NCBI GenBank assembly: GCA_019044685.2
Contig: JAGTXX020000017.1
Location: forward strand, 589,438-653,437
DNA length: 64,000 nt
Direction: 5' to 3'
Source of the DNA: Nannochloris sp. 'desiccata'
Lineage: Eukaryota; Chlorophyta; Trebouxiophyceae; Chlorellales; Chlorellaceae
The notes under the pieces are model-generated. The model was not told the DNA's origin. It saw only the letters and a program-made list of their open reading frames with translations, and did no database searches. Both the position numbers and the translations under genes were made by a program. Positions 53,787-64,000 of this stretch are shown here, piece after piece; position 1 is the stretch's first letter; every line of letters starts with the position of its first letter.

Positions 53787-54989
53787 CTAAACACGTGGTG
53801 GAGGTGAAGTCATTTCCTTATTAAGCAACGGCAGGTCTTCTGTGCTGTTGTTGCCCTTGGTGCCGCTGCTAGTCCCATTTTGAGAAGCGACACGGGGCAA
53901 TGTTGCAGCAGCGGACCGTGCCTTTGCGAGCTTCACATGAGAATACATCACAAATCCGGTCATGGCCAAACCAATGCCGAAAAGCATCTTAGCAGTGAAG
54001 TCTTTACTTTCGCCAAGAAGCAATGCTGACAACGCCAACAAGGCAACAATCTTGATCTCACCAATTACTGTTGTAGTTACTGCAGAAGTCCGTTTAATCA
54101 CTAAAGCGTGTATTGCATTGTAGCATACCGCATTTAATGATGATACCAGCATAATTCCAGTCACGTTCGTGTTGTTCGTAACAAAATAAGCTTGAAAATT
54201 TCTAAATTCCCGCCAAAACATGAATGGCGCCAAGCAGACAAGAGATACAGGTGCAGTGTAAAACGTGAGACGCACTACATCTAGCTTTTCCGACAGTAAT
54301 TTACTGCTAAATGTCATCATAGCACCATTGCATACGGTTCCTAGAATGCAAAACATAATGGCATGAGGTTTGCCAGTGACCGCTCCTTGCCACACTGTGA
54401 TCATCACACCGATGGTGAGGATGAGTAAGGCAGTAACCTCTTGCTGTGTAGGGATTTTACGCTCTACTACGGCGGATAAAAGGCATGTGACGACGGGAAT
54501 TGCCGACCTAATGATTTGGTTGAGCGACAAGCTAATGTCCAACAAACTAATGTTGTTGAGGGCAATGTTGAGGGCCATGAAGCAACCAATGTAGACTATA
54601 CCTCGCCACTGTTTCGTTAATGTACGCTCATGTATTTCCCATTGCGTACGCAAAGCTATAGGGGCCAGTACCATGAAACTAAAAAGCATGTGGGTGCTAG
54701 TAAGGACTAAAGGGAATGCCAGGCCATAGTGACCAAGAGCCCACTGCAAAAGTAAGAAGGTATAGTAAGAGAAGAGTAGAAATCGGGGTATAAAAAGCTT
54801 TGTAGATAGGAGATCGGGCTGCAGGTTAATGGTTGATTGAATTGTGACTGAACAAATGAGCCCCAAAAAGAAACTTGCACCCCAAAATAAACTCACCTTA
54901 TTCAGTAGGTTCAAACTAGTGTTGAGTGTCAGGTATGCTGCTATAAGGAGTGCGAAATTTCCATTCTCTAATTCTTTGTCTCCAGTCAT
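53787..54989 (-). CDS. Nucleotide-sugar/triose-phosphate-type transporter (DMT superfamily)
   Basis: Two exons (54989-54897, 54743-53787; donor GTGAGT, acceptor TTTTGCAG, phase 0) give 349 residues. After the first span (FALLIAAYLTLNTSLNLLNK) the spliced product reads WALGHYGLAFPLVLTSTHM, the TPT signature NKW....FPL.LT..H. Further landmarks: RGIVYIGCFMALNIALNNIS then SLNQIIRSAIPVVTCLLS, TLGVMITV-like span, SSLNAVCYNAIHALVIKRTS and TTTVIGEIKIVALLALSALL. About ten spans are predicted, with a cytosolic Ser-rich tail. Substrate cannot be read from sequence; Golgi/ER nucleotide-sugar or plastid phosphate antiport are both possible. The 153-bp intron has no stop and keeps frame, so retention would add 51 mainly hydrophobic residues. 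The inner boundary of the right palindrome arm lies inside exon 1 at 54916. Confidence 0.85.
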   Translation of the reverse strand: MTGDKELENGNFALLIAAYLTLNTSLNLLNKVSLFWGASFFLGLICSVTIQSTINLQPDLLSTKLFIPRFLLFSYYTFLLLQWALGHYGLAFPLVLTSTHMLFSFMVLAPIALRTQWEIHERTLTKQWRGIVYIGCFMALNIALNNISLLDISLSLNQIIRSAIPVVTCLLSAVVERKIPTQQEVTALLILTIGVMITVWQGAVTGKPHAIMFCILGTVCNGAMMTFSSKLLSEKLDVVRLTFYTAPVSLVCLAPFMFWREFRNFQAYFVTNNTNVTGIMLVSSLNAVCYNAIHALVIKRTSAVTTTVIGEIKIVALLALSALLLGESKDFTAKMLFGIGLAMTGFVMYSHVKLAKARSAAATLPRVASQNGTSSGTKGNNSTEDLPLLNKEMTSPPPRV

Positions 54990-55312
54990 GCTGCTCTATT
55001 GACGCTATTTTTAGCAGCAATAACTTTTATCGAGGAATGGCTTATAATGATACGAGCTTAGATACACGATTAATAAGTCGCTTCAAGTCTTGGCCAGTTA
55101 AAAAATCGATTGATTTTCAAGTATGCCTAACCAACTTCTGTCAACTGCTATTAATGCGTTACTGCAGAAGAAGCCGTATACCTAATTGAATGTAAATGTT
55201 TACAGGAATAAATTGTGACGAAAAGCGCAGTTCAGCGTTTTTATTGAGGAATTTGGGCTGACGACAATTTTGGGCAAACTTTTTTGCGTTTCTTAAACTG
55301 CATTATAGTGGC

Positions 55313-56069
55313 CAGTGTTTCTGGCTCCGCAAATTTCTTGCGTGCGCCATGTATGAAGAACGCAAGAAAAAATGGGCGAAACACAAGAAAAAATAGAGGT
55401 TTGCGTGCGGAGCACGCAAAAAAATTTCGGGGCTATGCGTGCTGCAGAGTGGCGAAACACAAGAGATTTTGGGTCTTTGCGTGCACTGTTAATTCATTTT
55501 TTCATTGTAAAAACCATTAATTCTTATAGTTATGAGTAGTAACAACCCCAAGGGACCACTTTCCGCCTGGTTGAGCCAGCCTGGCGGCAGCAAGCGCACT
55601 GCATCTGAGCGATCCCCTCAAAAAGCAGCGCCTACTTCTTCTCAAAATGACTTGATTTTGCCGCTCAACACCGCCATCGTCGAGCGTGGTTTTTCAAAAA
55701 TGAATATCATAAAAAGCAAGTTAAGAAATAGGTTAAAGGTTAACACAGTTGAAAAGTGTATGCATATTAGTATAAATGGCCCAGAGTTGGCCATAATGGG
55801 GGAGAAGGGGGCCGTATTAACCAAGGAGGTGGTGGCGGTGTTGAACCGTACCAAAGAATTGCTTGCTGAGCAGACAGATTAACCGACGCAGCTTAAATAA
55901 TTCCATGTAACAGCAAATAATTGAGAAGTTCTACGGCCGCGCGCAGCGCTAAGCCGCGCGCAGCGCAAAAAAAATATTGCTAACGCAAAAAATATTTGGG
56001 GCTTGAGTGATGAAACACAAAGAAAGTGAGCCTGGCACGCAAAAAAAATTTAAGGCCCCAGAAACACTA
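55313..56069 (+). mobile_element. Non-autonomous hAT transposon, right-arm copy
   Basis: Mirror of the element at 52185-52941, with the same terminal repeats and target duplication (55305-55312 and 56070-56077). Since both arms carry it at the same place, the insertion is older than the inverted duplication. Here it lies in the shared promoter gap between the intact transporter and the large gene. Confidence 0.85.
55532..55882 (+). pseudogene. hAT transposase remnant, right-arm copy
   Basis: Identical in translation to the 116-residue remnant at 52372-52722: hAT dimerisation domain with ERGFS and LRNRL motifs, no catalytic core. Confidence 0.8.
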
Positions 56070-56172
56070 TTAGTGGCGAAACAATTTCCATTAGCTATTA
56101 CAATTCATATAAATCAATTCCCGGTAACCTAATGCTGCCATTTGTGTGCGCGTACTGAAAACTTAGGGGCCC

Positions 56173-59100
56173 ATGGCCACAACTAAATTCGATGAGGCAC
56201 TGTCTGCCCTCGCCCCTCTAAGGGTGCGGGCCCAACAGCTTCAAGTCCAGGCCACACGTGACCGTGATGATGCTCTACAGCGTTGGAGCCAGTCAGAAAA
56301 GCCTGTGCTTAAAGAACATGCGGCTGGAATGAAACAGACTATGCAGTTGCTAGCCAAAGAAGAAGAAGCACTGCAGCATCGGGTACTCAACCTTTCTGCA
56401 AGCACTGTTAAAAACAACCCCGGTACAAGCACAGGCTTCAACGTTATCAGAGCACGCGTAGATGCGTTTGGTCGACCTCTGTCTACCGAGGCGCTACAGG
56501 CGGAGCGAGACCGACTTAGGCGTACTTTGGACACCCTAGATTTCGATATAGCTGGAGCAAAGGCAGAGATCAATCAGCATCGTCGCTCTGAAGAAGCAGA
56601 TATTTGGGAGACCAAGCTTGTCGCTCTGCAGGTGGGTCTACATATGGCTGCTTCACTTTTTCATAAAATGTACTTATCGATATCGTCGGTTCAGGATTGC
56701 TGAACCAGCTCCATTTTCTTCTATCTTTGGCTTTTTCAGGATACAAAGCGTGTGTACAATGACGAAATAAATCTTATAGAAGTAGAACTTCTTGGAAGAG
56801 AGCATTATGAACGCATGCAGAGGGATAGACAGGTAGCTGAAGAGACGGGTGCCGCTCAACTGCAACGTCTACAAGAGAATATTTTACAGACTCGGCAAAA
56901 GTACAATAGAGCAAAACATCAGTACTATTTCCCATTAATGAAAGGATTCAAGTACGTTCTTACTATTTCTTTAAGTTGTTATTTTTTACATCGCTCAAAA
57001 TTTCTGCTCCTGGAAGCTGCCCTGGCAAATGTAGTTGCAAAACACCATTTTCTAACTCTTCCCTTTTTTTCTTGTTAATTTTCCCTTCTTTTCCGGCAGC
57101 ATTACTTTCGGAGGTGGTGGTATCTTTGGCGCATGCAAAGACATCTGTATTTCTGAAATTCACGGTGCAATGAAGATCACTATGGAACCAGGAGGCCTTG
57201 GCGAAGACGGTACTTTTAGAATGGCCAGAATGGTAGTTCAAGTAGAAGCGCCCACCGCTGCAACTCGAAGCGGAGGAGAAAAGGCAGCAGCAAAAGGAGG
57301 GGGAGGAGGAGGAGGATCTAGGCGATTGTCTCCTACACGCAAGCCTAGTTTTGCACAGAGAAGAACAGATTCTGTTAGTTCAAGCGGTGGCGGTGGCGGT
57401 GTAAGGCCAACAAGTGCCCCTAATAAGTTAGCAGGGGGACAAAGCTCTTCAAATCAGCAACCACTGCCACTGCAGCAACGTAAATCACATGTTTCTAATA
57501 GCCACAGTGAGAAGTCATTAGCAGCCAATCATCAATCAAGCGGCGTAGATTCTCTAACACGGCGATCTGTCTCCTTCCCTGCCGCTCATTCCTCTGCCTC
57601 TGCCTCGACAGCAACACCTCCACACCCATCTCCCCTTCCTTCTTCTGCCTCCGGTCTTCCTCCATCAGGAAAACTTCCTAAACCAGCACCAGGAGCAACA
57701 GGTTCAGGCAAAACCGGTTTCGCTTCTCGTTTCATGACCCGTCTTAGTAATAGAAAAGAACGTTTCCAAGGCAAAGGACTGCCTCATCTACAGCCAGCAC
57801 GCGACGAGGACGATATGACGGGTACGGTAAATAAACAAAAGAGATCATTGGCATCAAAATTATTATCTCGGAGCAGTAAATCTAGTGGTGGTGGTGGGGT
57901 GAATAGTAATAGCAGCAAACATCTCAACGCGGGGAGCGAAGCTAGTCTTGATCGCCTAGCCTTTGGTGGCCATGAATTAACTGATGTCGCTCGTCGTGGT
58001 AGCATGATGAGTACTTCTATCGATGAAGATGCATCTGCACGTCTTTCGGAAAGTGTCGCTGGATCTGATTATGATGAGTATAGTGGACTGGAAGCTGTGA
58101 TGGAAGGTGACTGTGGTCCTTCTTATGATGGAACTAATTCCAGTAATGATGATTCACCGCCACAGATACCCACGTTTGCTGGTCTAGTACTGGAGAATGA
58201 TGAAGGTGATGGTTCTTTAGCTTCTGATGATGATGAAGATGACGATATTTATGCAGACGATGATCATAGCGGTAACAGGCAGCACTACGATGGACAGCAA
58301 AACGAAGCTAATGCACCGTCTCCATTGACTAAAGAGACATTACAACGAGCCTCTTCTTCTCAACAGCAACAATACCATCACAAAATGAGAAATAATGAAA
58401 ATATGGGCGCTCCTGAAGTAGGTGAATCGAGTAGTGGGCATGGAAGTGGCTGGAATCGTGGTGATTTCGGTCCAGGAGCTGATGCCATGAGTGTCCTAGA
58501 TGACGGAAATGACGGCACCTCGAGCGTTTTTGAATTTAACGACGAAGATGCAGCCGAAGCTGCAGCTGCTGCAGGTCTTACCAAGATACCTAAAGGAGTC
58601 TACGTGATGGGGAGACTTGCAGGGTTTGAATTAATAGGAGAACGAGGTACAAAAGTACCGAATTTGACTATTGGAAAGGCCGATGTGCGTGCGACCTGCT
58701 TTGCCCGCTTTGTTTTTGAATATTCAAAACAGCATGGATGGCGACCAGGAACCCAGCGTGGAGACCGGCCTGTATTCTATGTCGACAAATTGAAATACAC
58801 GATCAAAGGAAATAACGTTCCGATGCCTCCAACTCTAATCAAACATATTTTACGAATTGCTATTCCTGGATTAATTCAAAGACGCTTGCTCAATTTATTC
58901 CCAAAGGAGTTTGGAGAGTACCTCTTAACCGCTAAAAAAGGGTTGGAAGCTGTAGCTGATGTTGGTGTTGTTGGTCCTGCCCTTGATGTTCTTGATGCTG
59001 ACCTTGGTTTTGAAGTTCGGGGCCCTGCACGCTCTGCAAAAGATGCCCGACATCAACAAGCGCTGTACGCCGCTGCAAAGGAAGCACGTAATTTACTCGG

Positions 59101-60926
59101 ATTAAGTCTCCCTCAAGCTCAAGTTCTTGCTGAATTGTTCAATGGTAGTGCAGCGTTATTAGATCCTCCACGTCCTGCATCTATTGCAGAGCTAATTAAC
59201 TTCCAAGCCACCTATGAACGTTTTCCCAAAGTCTACCGCCAGCTGTGCGGAGTGATGGACACAGCTTACCATGTGCTTGCTCAAGCACATGGCCGTCCAG
59301 AAGTGGCAGATTTCTCATTTTCAGAGTTTATGGCTGGTCCTGTACGGAAAATGCGTCGTAAACCTGCTCGTACCCGTGTAGTGGTACAAAGTATGGATGT
59401 TGGAATTAACGCTGATGCTGTCGTAACTGCAATTCATGATTTCACTCAACGTGCAATTGAAGAAATGATCGTTAAAGGGCCTTTATTAGACCCTGGATCG
59501 ACGCTTCACAGTATGAAGGAGACTGTAGTCGATGAATTGGAGGTGTTACACGCTTGGCACGCATTTGCGTTGCGAGAATTGCAGCATTTCAAATCGAAAT
59601 TCCGAGGTGCTGCTGGTACTGTACTTGCTGCTGCAGATTGTCAAGGGTTTTCTGGTGGGGTTGAGAATTGCTTTTATGAAGGGCCACTACGCCTTCGTTT
59701 CCCGTTGAATATTAAATTGGATCAAGATGGGGCATTTTCGTTTGATTTGCCTCTGCCATCGCCCGCAGGCAAACTTGGTGTGGTGAGTTTATCAGGCGAA
59801 GATAAAATCTCCTCTTTGATTTATTGATTGACTTTTCAAAAAATAAAAGTTTTAATACTTTCCTATTAAAAAATTAGCTATTAATCTTTATATCCCATCT
59901 TTCTCTTGCAGTTTATGGACAATTTCAAGGCTTTGACGGTGCCCTCTCATCTCCGCCCTCCCTCTCAAGCTGTAAATTGGATTGAGCTGACTGGTGATTC
60001 TGAAGTGGATTCAAGAATGAAAGAGCAGATGAGCACTGCGTTGGGTCTTATTCAGGGTGTACTGGATGAATTGGGCGCGAAAATCGTCCAAAATGAGCTA
60101 GAGAAAGACGTACGTAACAACCCCTATTTGTTTAAAATGTTAAATATCACTATCTAAGAGGCCATCAACCTTAATTTTCCTTTCTCCTTTTGTTTTTTTA
60201 CAGGATGAAGATGCAAATAAAGTTCTTAGTCAACCACGCACCCTAGTAGGTGACCGTCTCGGTCGTATGTTTGTCAATCGCCTTAAAGTCCGTGTCCGGC
60301 TTGATGAACGTCGTATTGGAGAAATTCTTTCTGGCCTTGATGGCACCTCAATGGGTGGCGAAGGCGCATTCAACACTTCTGCAGGTCGTATTATAGGCCA
60401 TTTAGGTGATGTAATGACCTTGGCGCTAACTCCAGCAGGAGGAGATGCCTCTGCTCCGGCTGCAACAGCAGGGGGCCCTCCGGCCGCCCGCGATAGATAT
60501 TTATTCCATTTCGAATCTTCAGATATATCTAGACTTCGTGCAGATGTACAAAGCCTGGGTTTCCAAAGTGCAGTTACTCCTGGTGGGATTATTCGTCTGC
60601 TACATGCTGTGGGGCGTGCTGTGCAGCTTGCTTTCAAAGAACGGCCTCCAGAAGAGCTTGAAGGTTTCCGTGATCAAATGAAAGGCTGGTATAATTTACT
60701 AACCAGGGAAGATCTGAATGTATCAGTATGTGTGGATACTGCTGGCGAGGTGGAAGATGACCAGTTTATGGTTAAACTTAGTGGCAAAGCCGATGAAGAC
60801 GCCTTGAGGGCGACGAGTCCTCTGGTTTTGACAAATGAAATTGATTTAGTTCCTCTTGGGAAATTGATGCGTGGTGATGTGGATAAGACATTCCCTCCGG
60901 AATACTCGGAGACTAGTCGGAAATAA
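56173..60926 (+). CDS. Large 1424-residue protein of unknown function (right-arm copy)
   Basis: Exact inverted copy of the gene at 47328-52081. Exons 56173-56631, 56740-56951, 57100-59782, 59912-60109 and 60204-60926 keep the same frame and the same splice sites. No disabling change is seen in either copy, so both should be expressed if the duplication is real. It diverges from the intact TPT-like transporter, with the hAT element between them. See the left copy for domains. Confidence 0.7.
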
Positions 60927-61226
60927 GCGAATTTTGTAGCATCTTTAATTTTAGATTGAAGCTAGTGTCTGCTCCTGCTGCAGGCCGCTTTGATGGGTGT
61001 TGCTGGGGCACTAAAGCTGGTTAAAAGTAGCTTGAGTTCATATTTGACTGAATAAATACATTAACTGTTTTATATTTCATATTTATAACAAGTTTTGACA
61101 CATTTGAAGCTCATCGGTGCAGCGTATTTAGTTGTGATTAGAGATAAATATCCTCTGTTATCATTTAGTCAGCACGTTATAAGCACCGTTTCAAGAGTTG
61201 ACGCAATTAATTACACCATAAACAAG
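60927..61226. other. Intergenic region, right arm
   Basis: Mirror of 47028-47327. Nothing recognised beyond flanking UTR and promoter sequence. Confidence 0.45.
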
Positions 61227-62374
61227 ATGTTATCAAGCACTATTGGGGCAATGTGCCCTCCTGTAGCTACTCTACAGACTTGCAGTCGGCCATCTGCCAA
61301 TGCTCCTGCCTTTGCTCTTCCTAAGGAACTTAGACGCCGTGCAGGAGGTCAAACCACACTTAGAATGGTCAAGTAAGTTCATTGTCTCTCAATTACTTTC
61401 AAAATTTTGATGAATTTTCTGATCAGCCTTTCTCTGACCCATCTTGTTCCTGTTGCTTTCGTTTCTTGTACAGATTTTCGGCAGCCTTTAACGACCTTGG
61501 CGAAGAAGATCTTGAAGCCCAGCTTGAAGAATTTATGCAGCGTCAGGCCGAGCTTGAAAGTGGCGATTCCAAACGTAAAGCCGAGCCAGGCCAGGTCCTT
61601 GGTGCTGCTGAAGTCTCTGAAGACGAGGCTAAAAAATACTGCAGAGAAATTGTCAACGTATTAAAGCTTTTAAAAAACAAACGTGACATGTCTGTCAATG
61701 AAGTCAAGCTTACTATTGCCATTGAGGATCCTCGGTCTAGAGAAAGAAGACTTATGGGTATGGAGGACAGCAGTGGCGTTTCAAGAGATGAGATGGCCGA
61801 CGCTTTGGACGCTGTGGCTGAAGGGAAGATACCTACAGATCGTATTGCATTGAGAGAATTGCATAGAGAGATGGTGAATTGGCCATTTGTTGATGCTGAT
61901 GAACCTGGTACAACAGGTAAGCATTGAATGTAATCTCAATAAGTTTGATTTTTTAACTATTTTGTCAGGCAAAGGGAGGCTGTTTTTTTCTGATTTTTTC
62001 TTTGAGCTTTCTTTTTTTCACCTTTCTCTTCCTTTCTAATGAAGGTCGTTGATGAATCCCCTCATTTCATACCATCACTTTCTACCTCGTCTTTTCAATA
62101 CATCCTCTACTTTTTATCTACTTCTAATTTTCCTACAGGAGTCGCTGCATTAGCTCCAGCCACAACCCCTGCTGCTGACGACGCATCTCAGCCGTGGCGC
62201 CAGAAAGATATTGTTCGCCCTCCAATGGGAAGGGATCCTACCGATAAGCCTCAAGGCTTAGCAGATATTTTGCCTGATTGGGTAGGATATGGTGCACTGT
62301 ATTTTATATCAATAGCACCTGTGCTCATTGCTTTGAGTGTGGTTGCAGTGCTGTTTGCAAATTCACTCCGTTAA
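61227..62374 (+). CDS. Plastid-targeted membrane protein, unknown (right-arm copy)
   Basis: Exact inverted copy of the gene at 45880-47027; exons 61227-61372, 61474-61916 and 62139-62374, 274 residues. Transit-peptide-like start, charged helical middle and a single C-terminal membrane span ending AVLFANSLR. No difference from the left copy was seen. Confidence 0.65.
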
Positions 62375-62567
62375 AAATAAAAGTCGTTTATTATTTAGTG
62401 TTGTAATATGTAAAGAAATTGATTATATTACAGTATTCTGGTAATAGTTTATTGAAGAGCAACGATAATGACAATAAGCAAAAGAGAGGACAACATTAAT
62501 TTACTGACAAAATGGTAGAAAGTCAAGTCAAGAAGCTCTATCGATATTTTTTCAAAAAGAATAAGAA

Positions 62568-64000
62568 TTACGCTGCGCCTGCCGCTGGAGCAGCTCTCCC
62601 ACTCCCTCCAGGAAAGCTCTCCCCAGAATCTAACTCATCCACACCCATCACGTCCTTCCTTTGCACTTCTTCTGCATTAATAATACATTCTAAATTCCCA
62701 CTAATCTTGTCCGTCCTCCCTTTATCGGTCTCCAAATCAACATAGTAGAGTCCTGGGCAAAGTTCTCGCAATTCACATTCGAGTCTATCAATCTCTTCGC
62801 CAACAGTACGAATAACACCTCTCCCAAACTCCATCATTGCTAAATCCATCGCATTACGTAATGTCTCATCATCTACAGTACCTGTAGTAGGACTAGTACT
62901 GTTTGAACCAGTGGAAGTACATGCTGCATTACGAATCTGACCGTACAGGGATTCCCGTCCTAAAGACCCCAAGTATTTATTTACTACTCTATCCCCAGAC
63001 CATTGGATTTCAGCTTTGAATCGATAAACACCGTCCCCTATCTCCTCACTTTTAGGGTCAATCACAGCTAACACCATCTTATCAGATTTTAAATGCTTGA
63101 TGATAGCATCGTGCTGCTCGGGGCGCATCGCTTGACCGATTAAAAATTTTTTATTATTTCGAATAAGCATCACTGCGACAGCTCCCATAAGACACCCAAC
63201 TGCAATAGATCCTACAGCATCGTACACAGGATCTCCAGTAACGTATGTCATGTAGGATGCAACCCCTGCAATACCAAGACCAGCAACTGCTCCAGCATCC
63301 TCTGCCAGCACCGCTGCTGTCGTGGGATCATTGGAAGACATCAAGTATTTGTAAAGACTCTGACCCTCTATTTTAGCACCAGTACGCAATGCACCTAGAG
63401 CTACATTTAATGAACACATCTCTGCAAAAGCAGAAATGCCTAGGACAGCTAAACTATACCCCATGTGCTCCAAAGCTGGGGGGTCCAATAAAGATTGAAT
63501 GCCATGAACTACTGAAGCGCCGGCGCCTAAACAGAAAACACCGACTGCAGACATTAGTGCGTAGATGTACTTTTCACGATGGAACCCATAGGGATGTTGG
63601 AACGTAGCTGGTCTTCTAGATTGATTTACACCAGCTCTTAGTAAGAGTTGATTCACACAATCAGCGAGAGAGTGCAGCGCCTCTGCGAGAAGAGCACCAC
63701 TTCGAGTGAAACCCCAGGTAGCTACTTTCGCGAGAAAGATGGCGAAATTGACACCAACAGCGACATTAACAGCACGAAGCTCTCGTTTTTGTTTGGCTAG
63801 GTCCTTGGCAGAAGGTTTCCGTGCTGCTTCGGTGGTTCTAGTATAATTTTTCTCATCTTTCCGATCAGGTACCGCCATAAACCGTTGTGTTGGCCGTGAG
63901 GAATGAATATTACGGGAATAAAAATGGCTGTATGAGTTGCTTGTATACCTAGAAGGTGATTTATTTAGAGGTAGAAGACCAGCTGCGGCGAAACCAGGGC
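62568..64000 (-). CDS. SLC30A9/ZnT9-like zinc transporter, right-arm copy, 5' end beyond the window
   Basis: Inverted copy of 44254-45686. The stop is at 62568 and the frame stays open to the last base of the window. About 92 N-terminal codons, including the presequence start and the overlapping upstream ORF, would lie beyond the window, if the arm continues that far. All motifs of the transport core and C-terminal domain are identical to the left copy. Confidence 0.85.
   Translation of the reverse strand, partial: PGFAAAGLLPLNKSPSRYTSNSYSHFYSRNIHSSRPTQRFMAVPDRKDEKNYTRTTEAARKPSAKDLAKQKRELRAVNVAVGVNFAIFLAKVATWGFTRSGALLAEALHSLADCVNQLLLRAGVNQSRRPATFQHPYGFHREKYIYALMSAVGVFCLGAGASVVHGIQSLLDPPALEHMGYSLAVLGISAFAEMCSLNVALGALRTGAKIEGQSLYKYLMSSNDPTTAAVLAEDAGAVAGLGIAGVASYMTYVTGDPVYDAVGSIAVGCLMGAVAVMLIRNNKKFLIGQAMRPEQHDAIIKHLKSDKMVLAVIDPKSEEIGDGVYRFKAEIQWSGDRVVNKYLGSLGRESLYGQIRNAACTSTGSNSTSPTTGTVDDETLRNAMDLAMMEFGRGVIRTVGEEIDRLECELRELCPGLYYVDLETDKGRTDKISGNLECIINAEEVQRKDVMGVDELDSGESFPGGSGRAAPAAGAA

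Larger units (their letters stand above)
54916..64000 (-). repeat. Right arm of the giant inverted repeat, cut by the window end
   Basis: Reverse-complement partner of 44254-53338. It begins inside exon 1 of the TPT-like transporter and continues past the window end, whose last bases still match position 44254. Because the transporter reads through the inner edge without a break, this arm plus spacer appears to be the original arrangement. Confidence 0.95.

Noticed and set aside
44254..64000. Palindrome as a pair of long terminal repeats or a giant transposon
   Set aside because: The arms are inverted, contain multi-exon cellular genes, and end inside a host exon without terminal motifs or a target duplication.
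44254..64000. Inverted repeat of a plastid genome
   Set aside because: The genes are nuclear with introns and transit peptides; no rRNA operon or plastid genes are present.

Overview
The window is nuclear DNA of a photosynthetic eukaryote, most likely a green alga (Chlorophyta). Almost every gene is broken by short GT-AG introns (about 50-300 bp, a few GC-AG). Several products are typical of the green lineage: plastid NAD-malate dehydrogenase, a CCT-domain protein, a DEMETER-type DNA glycosylase, LIKE-COV, a plant-type DEG protease, PDX1 and a PRC-barrel protein of plastid type. Many 3' ends carry TGTAA, the polyadenylation signal characteristic of chlorophytes. The species cannot be named from the sequence.

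Layout. 0.4-12.2 kb: plastid malate dehydrogenase, the cohesin-release factor WAPL, a small membrane protein, Enhancer-of-Polycomb (EPL1), a DDB1 homologue that has lost its middle, and an RG-rich probable mitochondrial protein. 12.3-26.3 kb: a FYV7/CCDC59-like rRNA-processing protein, a CBS-domain protein, PDX1 (vitamin B6), LIKE-COV, a cis-prenyltransferase, a CK1-family kinase with an RS tail, a small multi-exon gene resembling UPF0729/C18orf32 (three coding exons, one only 9 nt), a PRC-barrel protein, an F-box/Sel1 protein and a VMA22/CCDC115-like protein. 26.6-43.7 kb: DEG protease, a RAD21/REC8 kleisin, class III alcohol dehydrogenase, a CCT-domain regulator, a helical-repeat protein, a secreted two-domain cysteine protein, a 1601-residue DNA glycosylase with a J domain, and an FtsJ methyltransferase.

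From about 44 kb to the window end the DNA is a giant palindrome. Positions 44254-53338 and 54916-64000 are inverted copies with no length difference, and the repeat runs off the window end. Each arm carries an SLC30A9-like zinc transporter, a plastid membrane protein, a 1424-residue protein of unknown function, and a 757-bp internally deleted hAT transposon. The 1577-bp spacer holds most of a nucleotide-sugar/triose-phosphate-type transporter. Its first exon crosses the right inner boundary, so the left arm keeps only the first 24 codons as a stub that faces the intact gene. The right side is therefore the older arrangement and the left inner junction is the new one. This may be a recent inverted duplication or a fold-back assembly artefact; the sequence alone cannot decide.

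The genes are ordinary cellular genes with no shared operon-like pathway. Functional clusters that can be seen: chromosome biology (WAPL, kleisin, EPL1, DNA glycosylase, partial DDB1), plastid metabolism and proteostasis (MDH, PRC-barrel, plastid membrane protein, possibly DEG), RNA biology (FtsJ, FYV7-like, RS-tailed kinase) and membrane transport (SLC30A9-like, TPT-like, VMA22-like).
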